64,000 bases of DNA from Neoceratodus forsteri (lineage: Eukaryota; Chordata; Ceratodontiformes; Ceratodontidae), in contig CM057451.1 in the NCBI GenBank assembly GCA_016271365.2, forward strand, positions 367,185,501 through 367,249,500, given 5' to 3'. Under the pieces are notes generated by a model that was not told the origin of the DNA, did not search any database, and saw only the letters and a program-made list of their open reading frames with translations. This document shows positions 44,993 through 56,061 of the stretch, piece after piece. The first letter of the stretch is position 1. Each line of letters starts with the position of its first letter. The position numbers and the translations under genes were made by a program.

Positions 44993-45797
44993 AGTTTAAC
45001 TTGTGGTGCACTTCATTTTTATTTATCCCCCCCCCCCGGAATTTATGGGGAACCCTTTTCCCAATCACTCTTATTTATTAAATAAATGTATGTATTTGAA
45101 ATTGAAAACAAAACAATCTCTCCTTATGTTTCATGTAATACTGTACCGGTGCTGATTTTTCTCCCTACTTGCAACTGCCACAACTGACTTGCTGTCACTG
45201 GTCCTGGTATGTACCTCTGAATCAGGATAATTTCTTCAATTAAGCTGGATAAGGGCCCTCTAACATTTTCAATATATTTCAAAATTGCCACCAGTAGTCC
45301 TGCTGTTAACTGTAGTAGCATTCAGTGCTACAGACCACTGAACTAATACTGAAAGTTAACAAAACAAAGCAAACAAAAAAAAAGACTTAACAGCAAACCG
45401 AAGCATTTCTTAATTACTGGTACTGACTGAACACCTGTCCCTGCAGCACATCTCGATCTGCAGGTACTTAAGTCAAGAAAATACCGGCGTTCTCATAACA
45501 AGCTGGTGCATGAAGCAATGAAAGGGGAGTGAACCCAACAGAGGGATGCGTGTGATGGGGTGATGCGACACTGTGTGAAACACAATGGAAAATGGACAGT
45601 GCAATCTAGGGAAAATCTAGGCAAATTACCACATTTATGAATAAATGTATGTATTTTTATAATAATTAAAAGTTCAAGGGCAAACCCATGCATACAAGAA
45701 ATCCTCCTGCCACAACCCTGAAACAAAGCCTCAAACAAACAACATAGTACTGACCCCACCCATACAACAAGAAAACCCTCAGGTCACTTACCAAACA
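44993..45797. other. No gene recognised
   Basis: AT-rich with a C-run at 45029-45037. A 65-codon minus-strand frame (45124-45321) has no recognisable motif. Confidence 0.4.
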
Positions 45798-45811
45798 GAA
45801 ATATCCCTCAT

Positions 45812-46388
45812 AGGCTGGCCTGCCGGCACAGCGGTAGTGCTACCGCTTGCAATGCTGTTGACCCAGGTTCAGGAATGAGCCCGGGGAGACGGAGGGCCAG
45901 ACAGGAGGAGAAGGTTTGAGCATCCGTAGGACAGCTCACCTTCTCTGGGAGGGAGGAGGGTCCAGGCTCTGTGTTTGACTGGCCTCTGGCAGAAGCTGGA
46001 GACACAGCAAGCATAGAGCACAAGAGAGAGGGGTTGGGGCATGGCGGACATCGTCATTTAACGCCTTGACATCAGGGCACACGCCATGCCCCCCAGAACA
46101 AGGAAAAATAGCACCGGAGCACCAAGAGGACAGAGCACCGAAGTGGAGACCCTAATGGCTTATGCCTACCTGATCTTCTGGGGATCCGATGAAACACTTA
46201 AGAGTCTCGGGCTGTACAGGCCCCCCTCGTACCTGCCTGGGGGGGGTACAGGCACCGCTCCATGGGGGTCCACCGAGAGGTCAGGTAGGTCAGTGCAGTG
46301 GGGCTGCCACATGTGTGTCTCCTGACGGAGCAAAAAGGAGGGAGAATAAATAGAAATTGCAAAAAAAAAAAAAAAAAAGAAAGAATGA
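45812..46388 (+). mobile_element. tRNA-derived SINE with 14-base target duplication
   Basis: The head (CCGGCACAGCGGTAGTGCTA, then CCCAGGTTCAGGAATGAGCC) looks like pol III A and B boxes. It ends in a run of A at about 46361-46379. Duplications GAAATATCCCTCAT and GAAATGGCCCTCAT flank it (45798-45811, 46389-46402). It is long for a SINE (577 bases), and the middle has no recognised origin. Confidence 0.72.
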
Positions 46389-46552
46389 GAAATGGCCCTC
46401 ATGCACTGTGCCTTCAATGTGGGCAATATCTCTACACAATGTCATACTGCTGACAGGCTGCTTCCGATGATGCCACTCTCAGAATTCCACTGACAGGCTG
46501 CTCGGTTGACTGCTGCTCATCCTGGCAATGCCCTTTCCTACTGCAGTGCAAG

Positions 46553-46974
46553 CAGTGTCAGTGGTTCAGAAGGTAGCACATTCGCCTCTGAGGCCGTAAG
46601 ATCGGAAGGTTGTGGGTTCTAGCCCCACACCACAAATGAGGGATAAATCCAAATACTGACACTGTAGTGCATCATGGGGGGTGCTGCACTCCTGAGGTGC
46701 TGTCTTTTGGATGAGACATTAAACCGAACTCCCTATCTGCCTGTTCTGGTGATTGCTCAGGTGTACGTTAAAGATCCCATGACACTTCTTGATAAGAAAT
46801 GGGGAATTTCCCTGGTGTCCTGGCCAAATGTCCCCCTGTTCGCTAATATCACCAACAGCGTAATGTGGTTTTGTAAGTCAGGTTGCATCTGTACAATATT
46901 CCCCTTCCTTTCTCCCTGGGTCGGACCTGAAACGAGCCACGTTCACCAACTTTCAAATAAATAAAATAAATAAT
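46553..46974 (+). mobile_element. tRNA-headed SINE, forward copy
   Basis: Head: GTGGTTCAGAAGGTAGCACA and a B-box-like GGTTCTAGCCC. Body: GAGGTGCTGTCTTTTGGATG, TTAAAGATCCCATGACACTT, and CCTGGTGTCCTGGCCAAATG. This body type is widespread in vertebrate genomes. Tail: GGGTCGGACCTGAAACGAGC and an AAATA repeat. The target duplication is not clear. Confidence 0.8.
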
Positions 46975-47041
46975 GCATACTTCAGACACGACACAGTTCC
47001 CAACATGCCACTCCTGACCGCAACAGCCAGTCACATGCCAC

Positions 47042-47476
47042 ATTTATTTATTTTATTTATTTTAGTTTTGGTTGACTGGGAAAGGAGGACTAGACAACTC
47101 TACCTATTTTCAGCCTCGTCCCGGGGGCGGGGAATACAGATGGATGCCAACTGACACTGAACCAGATTAACCTGTTGGTGGTATTTTTAATGAATGGGGG
47201 AAATTTGGTCAGGACATCGGGGAAATTCCCCTACTCTTTTCGAGAAGTGCCATGGGGTCTTTAATATACACCTGAACTACCACCAGAACAGGCAGATAGG
47301 ACCTCGGTTTAATGTCTGATCTGAAAGACAGCACCTCAGGAGTACAATACCCCCCTCATGCTGCACTACAGTGTCAGTATTGGGATTTCAACCCAAGTGC
47401 CTGGTGTGGGGATAGATCTCACAGCTTTCTGATCTTCCGGCCTCAGAGGCAAGTGTGTAACTTGCTGAGCCCCTGA
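47042..47476 (-). mobile_element. tRNA-headed SINE, inverted copy
   Basis: Same family as 46553-46974 in reverse, with all body blocks visible as complement (AAAGACAGCACCTCAGGAGT, GAAGTGCCATGGGGTCTTTA). CACATGCCAC flanks it on both sides (47032-47041, 47477-47486). Confidence 0.85.
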
Positions 47477-47892
47477 CACATGCCACCAAAGAAATTAAGG
47501 AGGACCGGCTGCATACATGAGCCTTAAATAGGGGAACCGTACACTATGGAAACACACAAGGGCCAAAACAGTATCCATATCCACAACGCCCCATACTACA
47601 TAAACACTAGTAACCAAAATAGACATGACAATCAATCTGGTTAGACAATCACTAAAATTGCCCCAACCACAAAACAGACTCCGGTCCACAAAAAGGTATG
47701 AAAAAGAAGACAGCTTAATGTATTAAAAAAAATTAATGATACGTAACTGTGGCGTACACGTCTACATACCCATATCTTGCACCTACACAAAATATAAATC
47801 CAAGCAAACCAGTATGAACACTTTCTAGTGCATTTATAATTAGTCTACACAGGGACAATATACTAGGGAAAGGGGAAACTGTTTAACCAAGA

Positions 47893-49640
47893 AACACAGA
47901 TACATAGATGTTGTCAGCAGATAAGGGCCTTGTAGCCCATCCAGTCTGCACTATCCCTCATTCTAATGCTTAAGGTACCCTAGATGCTACAAGCCCCCCC
48001 ACCAACCCTAGCTTGATAATTCCCATGTGCCTATCCCACGCATTCTTGAATCCCTGAACTGTGACCATCCCCACCACTTCCTGGAGGAGACTGATCCATC
48101 TCTCCGTCACCCTTTCAGTGAAGTAGAATTTCCTCAAGTTCCCTCTAAGTTTTCCACCTTTTAGTCTCATGCTGTGCCCCCTTGTTCTGCTATTTCCCTT
48201 CATGTGAAGAAAGCTCCCCTCTGGTATCCTGTTGATCCCCTTTAGATATCTGAAGGTCTCATCATGTCCCCCCTCTCTCCTTTCCTCCAGGGAGTACATA
48301 TTTAGAGCTCTGAGTCTCCCCTCATACGACTTATGCTGCATCCCGACACCATTTTTGTCGCCCTCCTCTGTACCACCTCCATCCTATGTCTTTTTGGAGA
48401 TGGGGCCTCCAGAACTGAACACAGTACTCCAGATGAGGCCTTACTAGGGAGTTGTACAATGGTACCACCACTTCCCTCCTTCTACTTGTTATACCCCTCC
48501 CTAAGCACCCTAGCATTCTGTTAGCCTTTCTAACTGCTTTGTCACACTGTTTAGCCACTTTGAGGTTGTCTTCTATGACTACTCCTACATCCCTTTCCTT
48601 TGTGGTAGCCTCCAGTGTTACCCTGTCTAGTTCATACTCAGACCTAGGATTCCCTCTCCCTAGGTGCATAATCTTGCACTTTTTTGCACTGAAATCCAGC
48701 TGTCATTCCTTGGACCAGTTTTCTAGCCTCTTCAGATCCCTCCTCATTTTTTCTATACCTTCCTGTGCATCTACCCGGTTACATAGCTTTGTATCATCCG
48801 CGAACAGGCTAACCATCCCTTCCAGACCCTCTCCAATATCACTTATGAAGACAATGAAGAGCACTGGTCCCAGCACTGATCCCTGGGGTACGACACTTGT
48901 TACCCATCCCTCCTGTGAGCTAACCCCATTTACTACCACTGTTTGTATTCTGTTACTCAACCTGTTTCTAACCCACGTGACCACCTCTGTCTCCACCCCC
49001 AGGTTTGCAAGCTTGTGGATTAGTCTCCTGTGTGGGATGGTGTCGAAGGCCTTCCTGAAGTCCAGATAGGCCATATCTACCATTCTGTCGTGGTCTATTT
49101 CCTCTGTCACCCACTTGAAGAAATCAATCAAGGTGGTCTGGCATGACCTCCTTGCAGTGAATCCATGTTACCTAGGGTCCAGCAGCCCCCTTGTCTCTAG
49201 GTAGTCCACCAGCCTTTCCTTAAGTAGGGTTTCCATCATTTTACCTACTATCTAGGTCAAACTGACAGGGCGGTAGTTTCCTGCCTCCTCTTTGCTACCA
49301 CTTTTGTGCAGGGGTACCACTTGTGCCCTCCTCCACTCCTCTGGAACCACGCCTGTTTCTAGAGATCCACTGAACAGCTTAGCGAGAGGTTTAGCCAGTT
49401 CCTCTGGGAGTTCCTTTAGGATCCTCAAGTGTATCTCATCGGGGCCCATAGCTTTATCCACCCCAAGCTGTTCCAGTGCTCTTCCTACTCTGTTCTCTGA
49501 AAAAGGTCTAATGTCCACCCCTTCTCCCTGTTTATCCCTCCTCCATTAATGGAGGACTATCCCCATTGTCTTCTTCCATGAATATGGAGCAGAAGTATTT
49601 CTGGAGGATGGTCGTCTTGTCAATGTCTTTCTCCACACAC
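47893..49640 (-). mobile_element. CR1-type LINE, RT half and 3' end
   Basis: Minus strand: DKAMGPDEIHLRILKELPEE and VVPLHKSGSKEEAGNYRPVSL (49252-49518), then DMAYLDFRKAFDTIPHRRLI and VVPQGSVLGPVLFIVFISDI with the catalytic SLFADDTKL (48703-49131). The C-terminal PLYNSLVRPHLEYCVQFWRPHL follows (48331-48669), then the tail at 47893-47970. A different CR1 subfamily from the copy at 21853. Few frameshifts; 5' truncated within the RT. Confidence 0.92.
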
Positions 49641-49800
49641 TAAGACGAAGCTTGTTTCCAGGTGCGACCTGGGAGTACAAGGAAGTTAAATGACTTGCTC
49701 AGGGTCACACAGTATGCAAGTGGGAGTTGTGGGGTTCAAACCCAGGTCTCCAGGTTTGCAACTCAGAGCCTTAAACCATTGTACTATACTGCCCCCTACT
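49641..49800 (-). mobile_element. MIR-like (CORE-type) SINE
   Basis: On the minus strand: GGCAGTATAGTACAATGGTT (A-box region), GACCTGGGTTTGAACCCC (B box), then the core ACTTGCATACTGTGTGACCC and TGAGCAAGTCATTTAACTTCC, which is the MIR signature. The tail ends GGTCGCACCTGGAAACAAGC. Confidence 0.88.
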
Positions 49801-50105
49801 AGTGAAGTCAAAGGATATCTTGTAGTCAGAAGGATCCAAGATCTGGCCATATAATGGTGGACTGTTGCTTGTATTGCGTTCTGCTTTGAAAAACCTGGCA
49901 AACAGCTACTAGAGTGGTTAAGGGCACATTCCACTAGAGCTACAGTTGCCACAGTGGCAGCAATGAAGGATATACACCACTGCTAGATCTGTATAAAGCA
50001 GCCACTTGGTCTACAGTAATCACCTTTACTTCTTACCACTGTCAGGCGATCCAAACTAGAAGGGATGCCAGGTTTGGTACTTCAGAACCTTTTTCCCTCA
50101 GCGGG
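49801..50105 (+). pseudogene. DIRS-type tyrosine recombinase, C-terminal fragment on the plus strand
   Basis: Plus-strand translation gives KAATWSTVITFTSYHCQAIQ and TRRDARFGTSEPF. The helix and C-terminal tail match the recombinase ends at 52069 (KAATWKTVHTFTKHYSLDIQ). The catalytic tyrosine is retained as YHC. The HxxR region upstream (about 49915-49950) is frameshifted. The only DIRS piece on this strand; no other part of this copy was found. Confidence 0.75.
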
Positions 50106-50192
50106 GTGCTGTGGAGCCTGAGCAAAATGGCACCTACTTGGTCTTGTGGCTCAGCTCTGACTGGCAACTTCTATTTAAAAATGACCTCTTAA

Positions 50193-51145
50193 TTGCACTG
50201 TTTTCAAATACAGCGAGAGGAAATTGCATCGGACAGATCCCTAATTGTAATGGGAAATCCTCGAAAGGATCAATCCCAAGGTTCGGGAGCAAAAAACCAA
50301 AATGGTCCGTCTGCTATCGCTACCCGTGCCATGCAGAACAGGCCAGACGAAAATCCCGGGGAACCAGCAGAAGAGACATTACAAACTATCGGAGCAAAAT
50401 TGTCAAAATTAATCAAATCAGTTACGGTGTTGTCTGACAAGTTAGATGGCCTGAGTAACCGGGTAACTATACTCAAAACATCGATGGAGGGCACTCGGAC
50501 AGCGGCTCTCGATGCCTCAAAGAGAGCGGATGTTGCATTGGGAGCGGTATCAACAATTATAAAGGAAAGTGGCCACTGGAAAGCTCGTATAGTCTTTAGA
50601 AAACCAGATCAGAGCCCCTAATATATGAATTCTGGGGATGCCGGAAAAAGCTGAAGGCGATAGCCTTTTGTTTTTCCTACAACAATGGCTTAGCCAGCAA
50701 CTGGGCTCAGAAGTGGGGGGAAAAAAAACGGGCAAGTCCAATGAGCTTATCCAGTCACCCCACGTGGACGGATAGACGAACAAGATTCCCCACGAACAAT
50801 CTTGTTAGTAACTGATGGGGCCACGACAAGAGATCATATCCTAAACCTAGCTAGATGAAAGGGGGGGTCTTCTACATGACGGGCATCGCATTCATCTTTA
50901 TCCTGACATTAGCTATGCTACCCATCAGAAAAGACAGCGTTCTGATGGGGGTGCAAGCTATGCTTCGTGAGACCTCCATTCCTCATGGTATGATATTCCT
51001 GGCGCGACTGCAGATCGCTCATCAAGGGAGGGTCTACCTGTTTTCGGACCCGGCAGAAGCTCTGAAATGGGGGTGGAAGCATGCAGTTTCTTCTTTGCGC
51101 CAACCCGAATCGGAACCACAGACTTCGGATGAGGAAGACACTTAA
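50193..51145 (+). pseudogene. L1-type LINE ORF1 protein
   Basis: RNA-binding chaperone ORF1p of L1 elements. 50193-50621 holds a coiled-coil-like region (TIGAKLSKLIKSVTVLSDKL, DGLSNRVTILKTSMEG). A frameshift leads to the RRM-like part (ILGMPEKAEGDSLLFFLQQW, 50634-50694). The C-terminal domain lies at 50855-51145 (IRKDSVLMGVQAMLRE, GRVYLFSDPAEALKWGWKHA). The TAA is at 51143. 51146-51464 is inter-ORF sequence; ORF2 is not present because DIRS-C begins at 51465. Confidence 0.8.
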
Positions 51146-51464
51146 ACTGAAAGTTACATCAGAATGGGAGATGGGTAGAACCCTCCTCAGGTACTTTTGA
51201 AGTTAAATTGTAAAGGCCCGTTTGGGTAACTTATTTCTTTAAAGTTGGAATTTTTACCTGAGGGGCTCCTCTATATAATTAGTACCTGGACTTTCGAGTT
51301 ATAAAGATCGATCAAGGCAACTCATTTCTTCAAATGTTTGGGATATCGATGGATCCACTAAAGACTATAATATTTTTGAGTTGCCATTTACTTGCCTGTT
51401 GTTTCTCTCAAGTTATCCATATACATTGTCATCTTGAATGAAGTTTGCTAGTTAAGCGCCAGTA

Positions 51465-52030
51465 AGAAAAAATTACTCACCATAGTAATGTTGTTTCTTC
51501 TAATGGAGTCTTGCTGTATTCAGACATAATGCAGTTTGCCCCAGCACTTCAACTGCCCCGGAGAGGAAAGAGTTAACTGTATGCAGAAGCACAGAACGCT
51601 GAGCTCGAGCTCAGTTTTCAAACCTCTGTCTGTGGTACTTCCCAGTGTAACTGTCAGATTCTTACGAGCTAACTAACTAGTAACTAAAGTATGGAAATTG
51701 TTCAAATATAGCCAAAGGGCAAAATATATCTTCTTGGGCCCCAAAAGACTCAAGTCGAGAACCCAAGAAGGAAAGGTAGTGACAATATTTAGTAAAACAC
51801 CAGAAAAAATAATAATAATAACAACATCTACCCCACCCAAGAGGGAGGGTACAAGGTACACCCCTGAGGTGCAACACTGTACCTGCCAGCCCACTTCCCA
51901 AAACCAGGTTCTGAGAGGGGAGGGGAGGTCTGAATACAGCAAGACTCCATTAGAAGAAACAACATTACTATGGTGAGTAATTTTTTCTTCAAACAATATG
52001 AAGTCCTGCTGTATTCAGACATAATGCAGA
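51465..52030. repeat. DIRS-C left terminus and internal complementary region
   Basis: 51465-51533 is mirrored at 51927-51987 (TTACTCACCATAGTAATGTT / AACATTACTATGGTGAGTAA). 51988-52030 (TCAAACAATATGAAGTCC then the repeated GCTGTATTCAGACATAATGC block) is the part expected to mirror the absent right end. Confidence 0.87.
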
Positions 52031-52068
52031 CTACCAAGCAGTTCCCTGTGGAGGAGGGAATGCAGAAC

Positions 52069-53266
52069 CTACTTTGAGAAGAAGCTCTGTAGTACTGCAG
52101 TACCAAACCAAGCATCACTCCTAGCCTGGATGTCCAGGGAGTAATGCTTGGTGAAAGTATGTACTGTTTTCCAGGTGGCTGCTTTACAGATCTCTAACAA
52201 AGGTACATTTCTAGCTGCAGCTAGAGAAGGAGCTGTACCCCTGGTCGAGTGAGCCCTCAGGCCTGAAGGGGGCGTCCTACTCAACTTGTCATAACAAAAT
52301 TGTATACAAGAAACAATCCACCTGGCAATAGTTCTCTTAGTGGCAGGCTTACCCTTTCCCACTTCACCATAAGTGAGAAACAATTGCAGACAGTCATTTC
52401 TATGTGCCTTAGTATGCTTAATGTAGTAGCTAAGGGCCCTCTTAACGTCCAGACTGTGTAACCTTCTTTCACCTGAAGAAGAATGGTCAGCGAAAAACAC
52501 AGGGAGAGATACAGACTGGTTCAGATGAAAATCTGAAACCACTTTGGGCAAGAACCTCCTATTGGTTCTGAGGACTACATTGTCCCTATGGAAGGAGATG
52601 AAGTCAGGTTCCACTGACAGAGCCTATAACTCACTAATCCATCTGGCAGAAGTTATAGCTACCGGGAATACAGTTTTCCAGGTCAAGTACTTCAATTCGG
52701 CCGAAGCCAGAAGTTCAAAAGGGTGGCTGCATTAGCTGAGCTATGCAGACATTAAGATCCCAAGGTGGAGTGGGCTCCCTAAAGAGAGGGTTAATGTGAA
52801 CCACACCTTTGAAAAACTTTCTGAAAACAGGATGAGATGCCAAGGAAGAGCCCTTCCCTGCTGAGAGGAATGCAGAGACAGCTGCTAGATGAACCTTCAG
52901 AGTGGCAGGCCTAAGGCCTAAACCATTGAGATGAACTACACAGTCTAAGGTTGTGGAAATGTCTGCAGAATCAGGCAGGATGCCTTTCTGAGAGCACCAA
53001 ATATTGAACCTTTTCCATTTGGAGTTGTAAGTTTTTCTAGTGGAAGGTCTCCAAGAGACCTTCAGAATATCCAGAACTCCCTGATAAAGATGTAGAGCTG
53101 CATATTCTAACTCTTCAAGAGCCAGGTCTTGAGATGGAGAGACTGGAGATTGGGGTACCAGATCTGCCTCTGGGAGGAGGACAGGAGATTGTATGTCCTG
53201 GGCAGAGACAGGGGACGTGACACTGACAAGGACAGCAGTAGAGTATACCAAGGCTGTCTGGCCCAA
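52069..53266 (-). pseudogene. DIRS-C tyrosine recombinase
   Basis: Almost complete. N-terminal core-binding half at 52715-53266 (RPSTRKTYNSKWKRFNIWCS, LKVHLAAVSAFLSAG). Catalytic half at 52069-52614 (HSLDVKRALSYYIKHTKAH, HSTRGTAPSLAAARNVP with HxxR, then KAATWKTVHTFTKHYSLDIQ with the tyrosine). Two lesions only are evident: a one-base shift at a T-run near 52715 and a TAG codon near 52628. The N-terminus overlaps the RT/RNase H frame by about 160 bases, as is common in DIRS. It integrates the circular DNA. Confidence 0.9.
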
Positions 53267-55006
53267 TCTGGAGCCACCAGTATCACTGTGCAGGGTTGAG
53301 TCCTGATCTTGATCAGAACTCTAAACAGCAGAGGGAAGGGAGGGAAGGCATAGAGAAACCTGCCCTTCCAGTCCAAAAAGAGAGCATCCTGGGGAACCGT
53401 CCCCAGGACTGGAGGTCTGCAGCAAAACAGAGGAAGTTGATTGTCCGGTGCTACAAAGAGACCTATCTCTGGAGTGCCCCACCTGGAGAAGATGACCTTC
53501 AGTATGTGAGGATCCAGGTACCATTCTTGGTGTCCCTGTGAAATTCTGCTCAGAGCATCTGCTAATATGTTGTCCTTCCCTGGAAGGTGAACTGCTACCA
53601 GAGAAGACTGAAGAGAATAGGCCAGAGACCACAGCTTCATGGCTTCTGTGCACAAGGCTGAGGACAGAGTGCCTCCCTGCTTGCTGATGTACCACATTGT
53701 GGTGGTGTTGTCCGTTCTGACTTGGACCACCTTGCCCTTGACTGAATCTGAGAAGCTATGCAGGGCTAGGAAAACTGCCCTGAGTTCCAGGAGATTGATA
53801 TGAAGGAGAGACTCCTGTGGAGACCAGAACTCTTGAGCTGTCAGGGCTCCCAGTTGGGCTCCCCACCCTAGGAGAGAAGCATCCGTAGCTAAAACTACTG
53901 ATGGGACTTGAGGGAGAAATGGAACCCCTTGTCTGAGGTTGTCCTGGTCCAGCCACCACTGGAGCGCTTGGACCAGAGTCTGAGTCACTGGAATCAGTTT
54001 GGTAAGTGCATCCTTCTTTTGAGACCAAAAAGACCTCAGATGAAACTGAATGTCCCTCATCTGGAACCTTGCTCCCTGCACCACTGCCGTGGAAGCTGCC
54101 ATGTGGCCCAGGAGCTGGAGGAACTGTCTTGCTGGGCGGGAGACCTGAGGTCGAAAGGAGGAAGCGAGATCCACTAGGGCCTTTACCCTTGCCAGGGGAA
54201 GGAAGGCTTTTGCTTGTACAGTGTCCAACTCTATGCCTATAAAGGTGAGAAGTTGAACTGGTTCGAGCACAGACTTTGGAAGATTGAGAAGAAAACCCAA
54301 GGAGCTGAGTAGGTCCTGGGTAGTTTGAAGAGCTGACTTGACCTGTAAATGAGACTGACCCACTAACAGCCAGTCATCTAGATATGGAAAGATGGTGATA
54401 CCCTGTCTTCTGAGGTAAGCCGCCACAACTACAAGGCACTTTGTGAACACCCTTGGAGCTGATGTTAGACCGAATGGCATGGCTCTGAATTGGTAATGGC
54501 CTGAAGGCAACTCGAACCTGAGGTATTTTCTGTGGGAGCACCTGATAGGAATATGGAAGTAGGCATCCTTGAGGTTCAGAGATGCTAGCCAATCCCCTGG
54601 CCTTAGAGAGGGAAGGATTATTCCCAGAGTTACCATTTTGAATTTGGGCTTTGAAATGTGTTTGTTCAGATACCTTAGGTCTAGAATGGGTCACCACTCC
54701 ACTGTTTTCTTTGGGGCAAGGAAGTACCTGGAATATAGTTCGTTTCCCTTGCGCTAAGTAGGAACCTTCTCTATAGCTCTGAGGGATAGAAGAGAGGAAA
54801 CCTCTGCCTCTAGGGCAAGGGTTTCTGAGACTGATGCAGGGTGGAAAAGACTTGGCCCTTCTTTTTGGAAATTTTTTGTAGTTGAGGGCCAGTTCCTGGC
54901 TTACTACTTCCAGGACCCACTTGTCTGAGGTCACAGACTTCCAGGCCTGGAAGTAGTAAGCCAGCCTGCCTCCTACTGGAAATGGGGAGTCGACTCGGGC
55001 TGACAC
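53107..55006 (-). pseudogene. DIRS-C reverse transcriptase and RNase H, 509-codon open frame
   Basis: Open from 54636 to 53107. RT: LASLNLKDAYFHIPIRCSHR, FRAMPFGLTSAPRVFTK, FPYLDDWLL with both aspartates. RNase H: LATDASLLGWGAQ, LLELRAVFLAL, RTDNTTTMWYI and LADALSR supply the four acidic positions. The following WGTPEIGLFVAP and YAFPPFPLLFRVL segment occupies the place of the methyltransferase-like region of some DIRS; its activity is not shown by sequence. The N-terminal 120 codons (54640-55006) are in a shifted frame, so the protein as it stands would lack its start. Confidence 0.92.
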
Positions 55007-55063
55007 ATCAGGGTGTCTGCTTGGCAGGAGCCTTAGACTGACAGGAGGAGGGAGCAGCCCTGC

Positions 55064-55993
55064 TCATCCCCCTCCTACCCCTCCCTCTGAAGAACCCCTC
55101 TGTGGGAAGGGAGAGGAGGCCTGGGCTTGGTAAAAAGGCCTTTGAAACGGCCTGCTCCTGCCCCTAGACTGCTGCTTGTGTGGAGTGGCCTGCCTTTCCT
55201 TGGCCTGTGCACTCCTGTACATGGTCCTATATCCATCTATTTTCTTCATATAAACCTCTGTCTGCTCCCCAAAGAGAGAGTTACCTACTACAGGACAATC
55301 CATGGCCTTAGTCTGGGTATCCTGTGAAAGGCTAGTACATCTGAGCCAAGCCTGTCTTCTGAGAGACACAGATATAGCCATGACTCTAGATGCCACATCA
55401 CTGGAGTCCACAGCAGCATGAAATTGCATTTTGGATGTCTCAGTTCCATCAGCAGCAACCACCTCCAGCTCCTTGGCTAGCTGGGGAGAGGCCTGTTTAG
55501 CCAGTTCCAGAACCGTGTCCCATCTGGATTTCTGGTACCTGGTTGTGGTAGGCCATATAAGTAGCCTACCTGTGTCCCAAAGAGGATGCCAAATACTGTT
55601 TTTTGGCCATGGCATCCACTTTCCTGGAGTCCTTATCCGGGGGGGGTGTGAAGCCAAAGGAATGTTAGCCCTGTCACAGGCTGCAGCCTGCACTACCCCA
55701 ACATGGCTGCAATGACTATAAAGGAATTCTGCAGCTGAGCCGGATAACGAATACCTCCTGTCCATTCTCTTATTCACAGGAGGTACTGAATTAGGGGTCT
55801 GCAAAATTTTGTGTGTCTGTTTCCCCAAAGATTTATGAAGAGGGATAGACAGCTTTTTGGACTCTGGGATGTCCATCATTTCCACAAAATCAGGCTCTTC
55901 ATCCTCCTCTGCTGCTTCAGCCAAGGGAAGCTGTAGGGTTTGTGCCACCTTTTTGCAGAACAAAAAGTGTGAAGGTTGGCTACTGTACCACAC
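55064..55993 (-). pseudogene. DIRS-C gag, C-terminal portion
   Basis: A 309-codon frame. It has acidic EEDEEPDFVEMM, a central SAAEFLYSHC and AACDRANIPLASHPP region, then a helical block RRQAWLRCTSLSQDTQTKAM, LFGEQTEVYMKK and an Arg/Gln/Pro-rich end. The cysteine array seen in DIRS-A gag is missing because the 5' end is lost. It would be the particle or nucleic-acid-binding protein, by position. Confidence 0.8.
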
Positions 55994-56061
55994 TCACCTG
56001 AGAGTTAAAGAAAGCCCAGTAACTGGAAGCACAACCAGAACTTCATCCCCTGCTCTCTTAA

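Larger units (their letters stand above)
51465..56057 (-). mobile_element. DIRS-C retrotransposon, best preserved, right end missing
   Basis: Minus-strand gag, RT/RNase H and recombinase, then internal complementary region and left terminus at 51465. The expected right end (complement of 51988-52030) is not in the window. The element stops at or near the TTAA where the MITE at 56062 begins, so its 5' part is deleted or lies beyond recognition. The long frames suggest it is the youngest DIRS here. Confidence 0.88.

Noticed and set aside
46553..46640. Functional tRNA gene
   Set aside because: The A and B boxes are imperfect, the acceptor stem does not close and SINE body follows.
48452..49069. 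205-codon plus-strand frame
   Set aside because: Antisense shadow of the CR1 reverse transcriptase.
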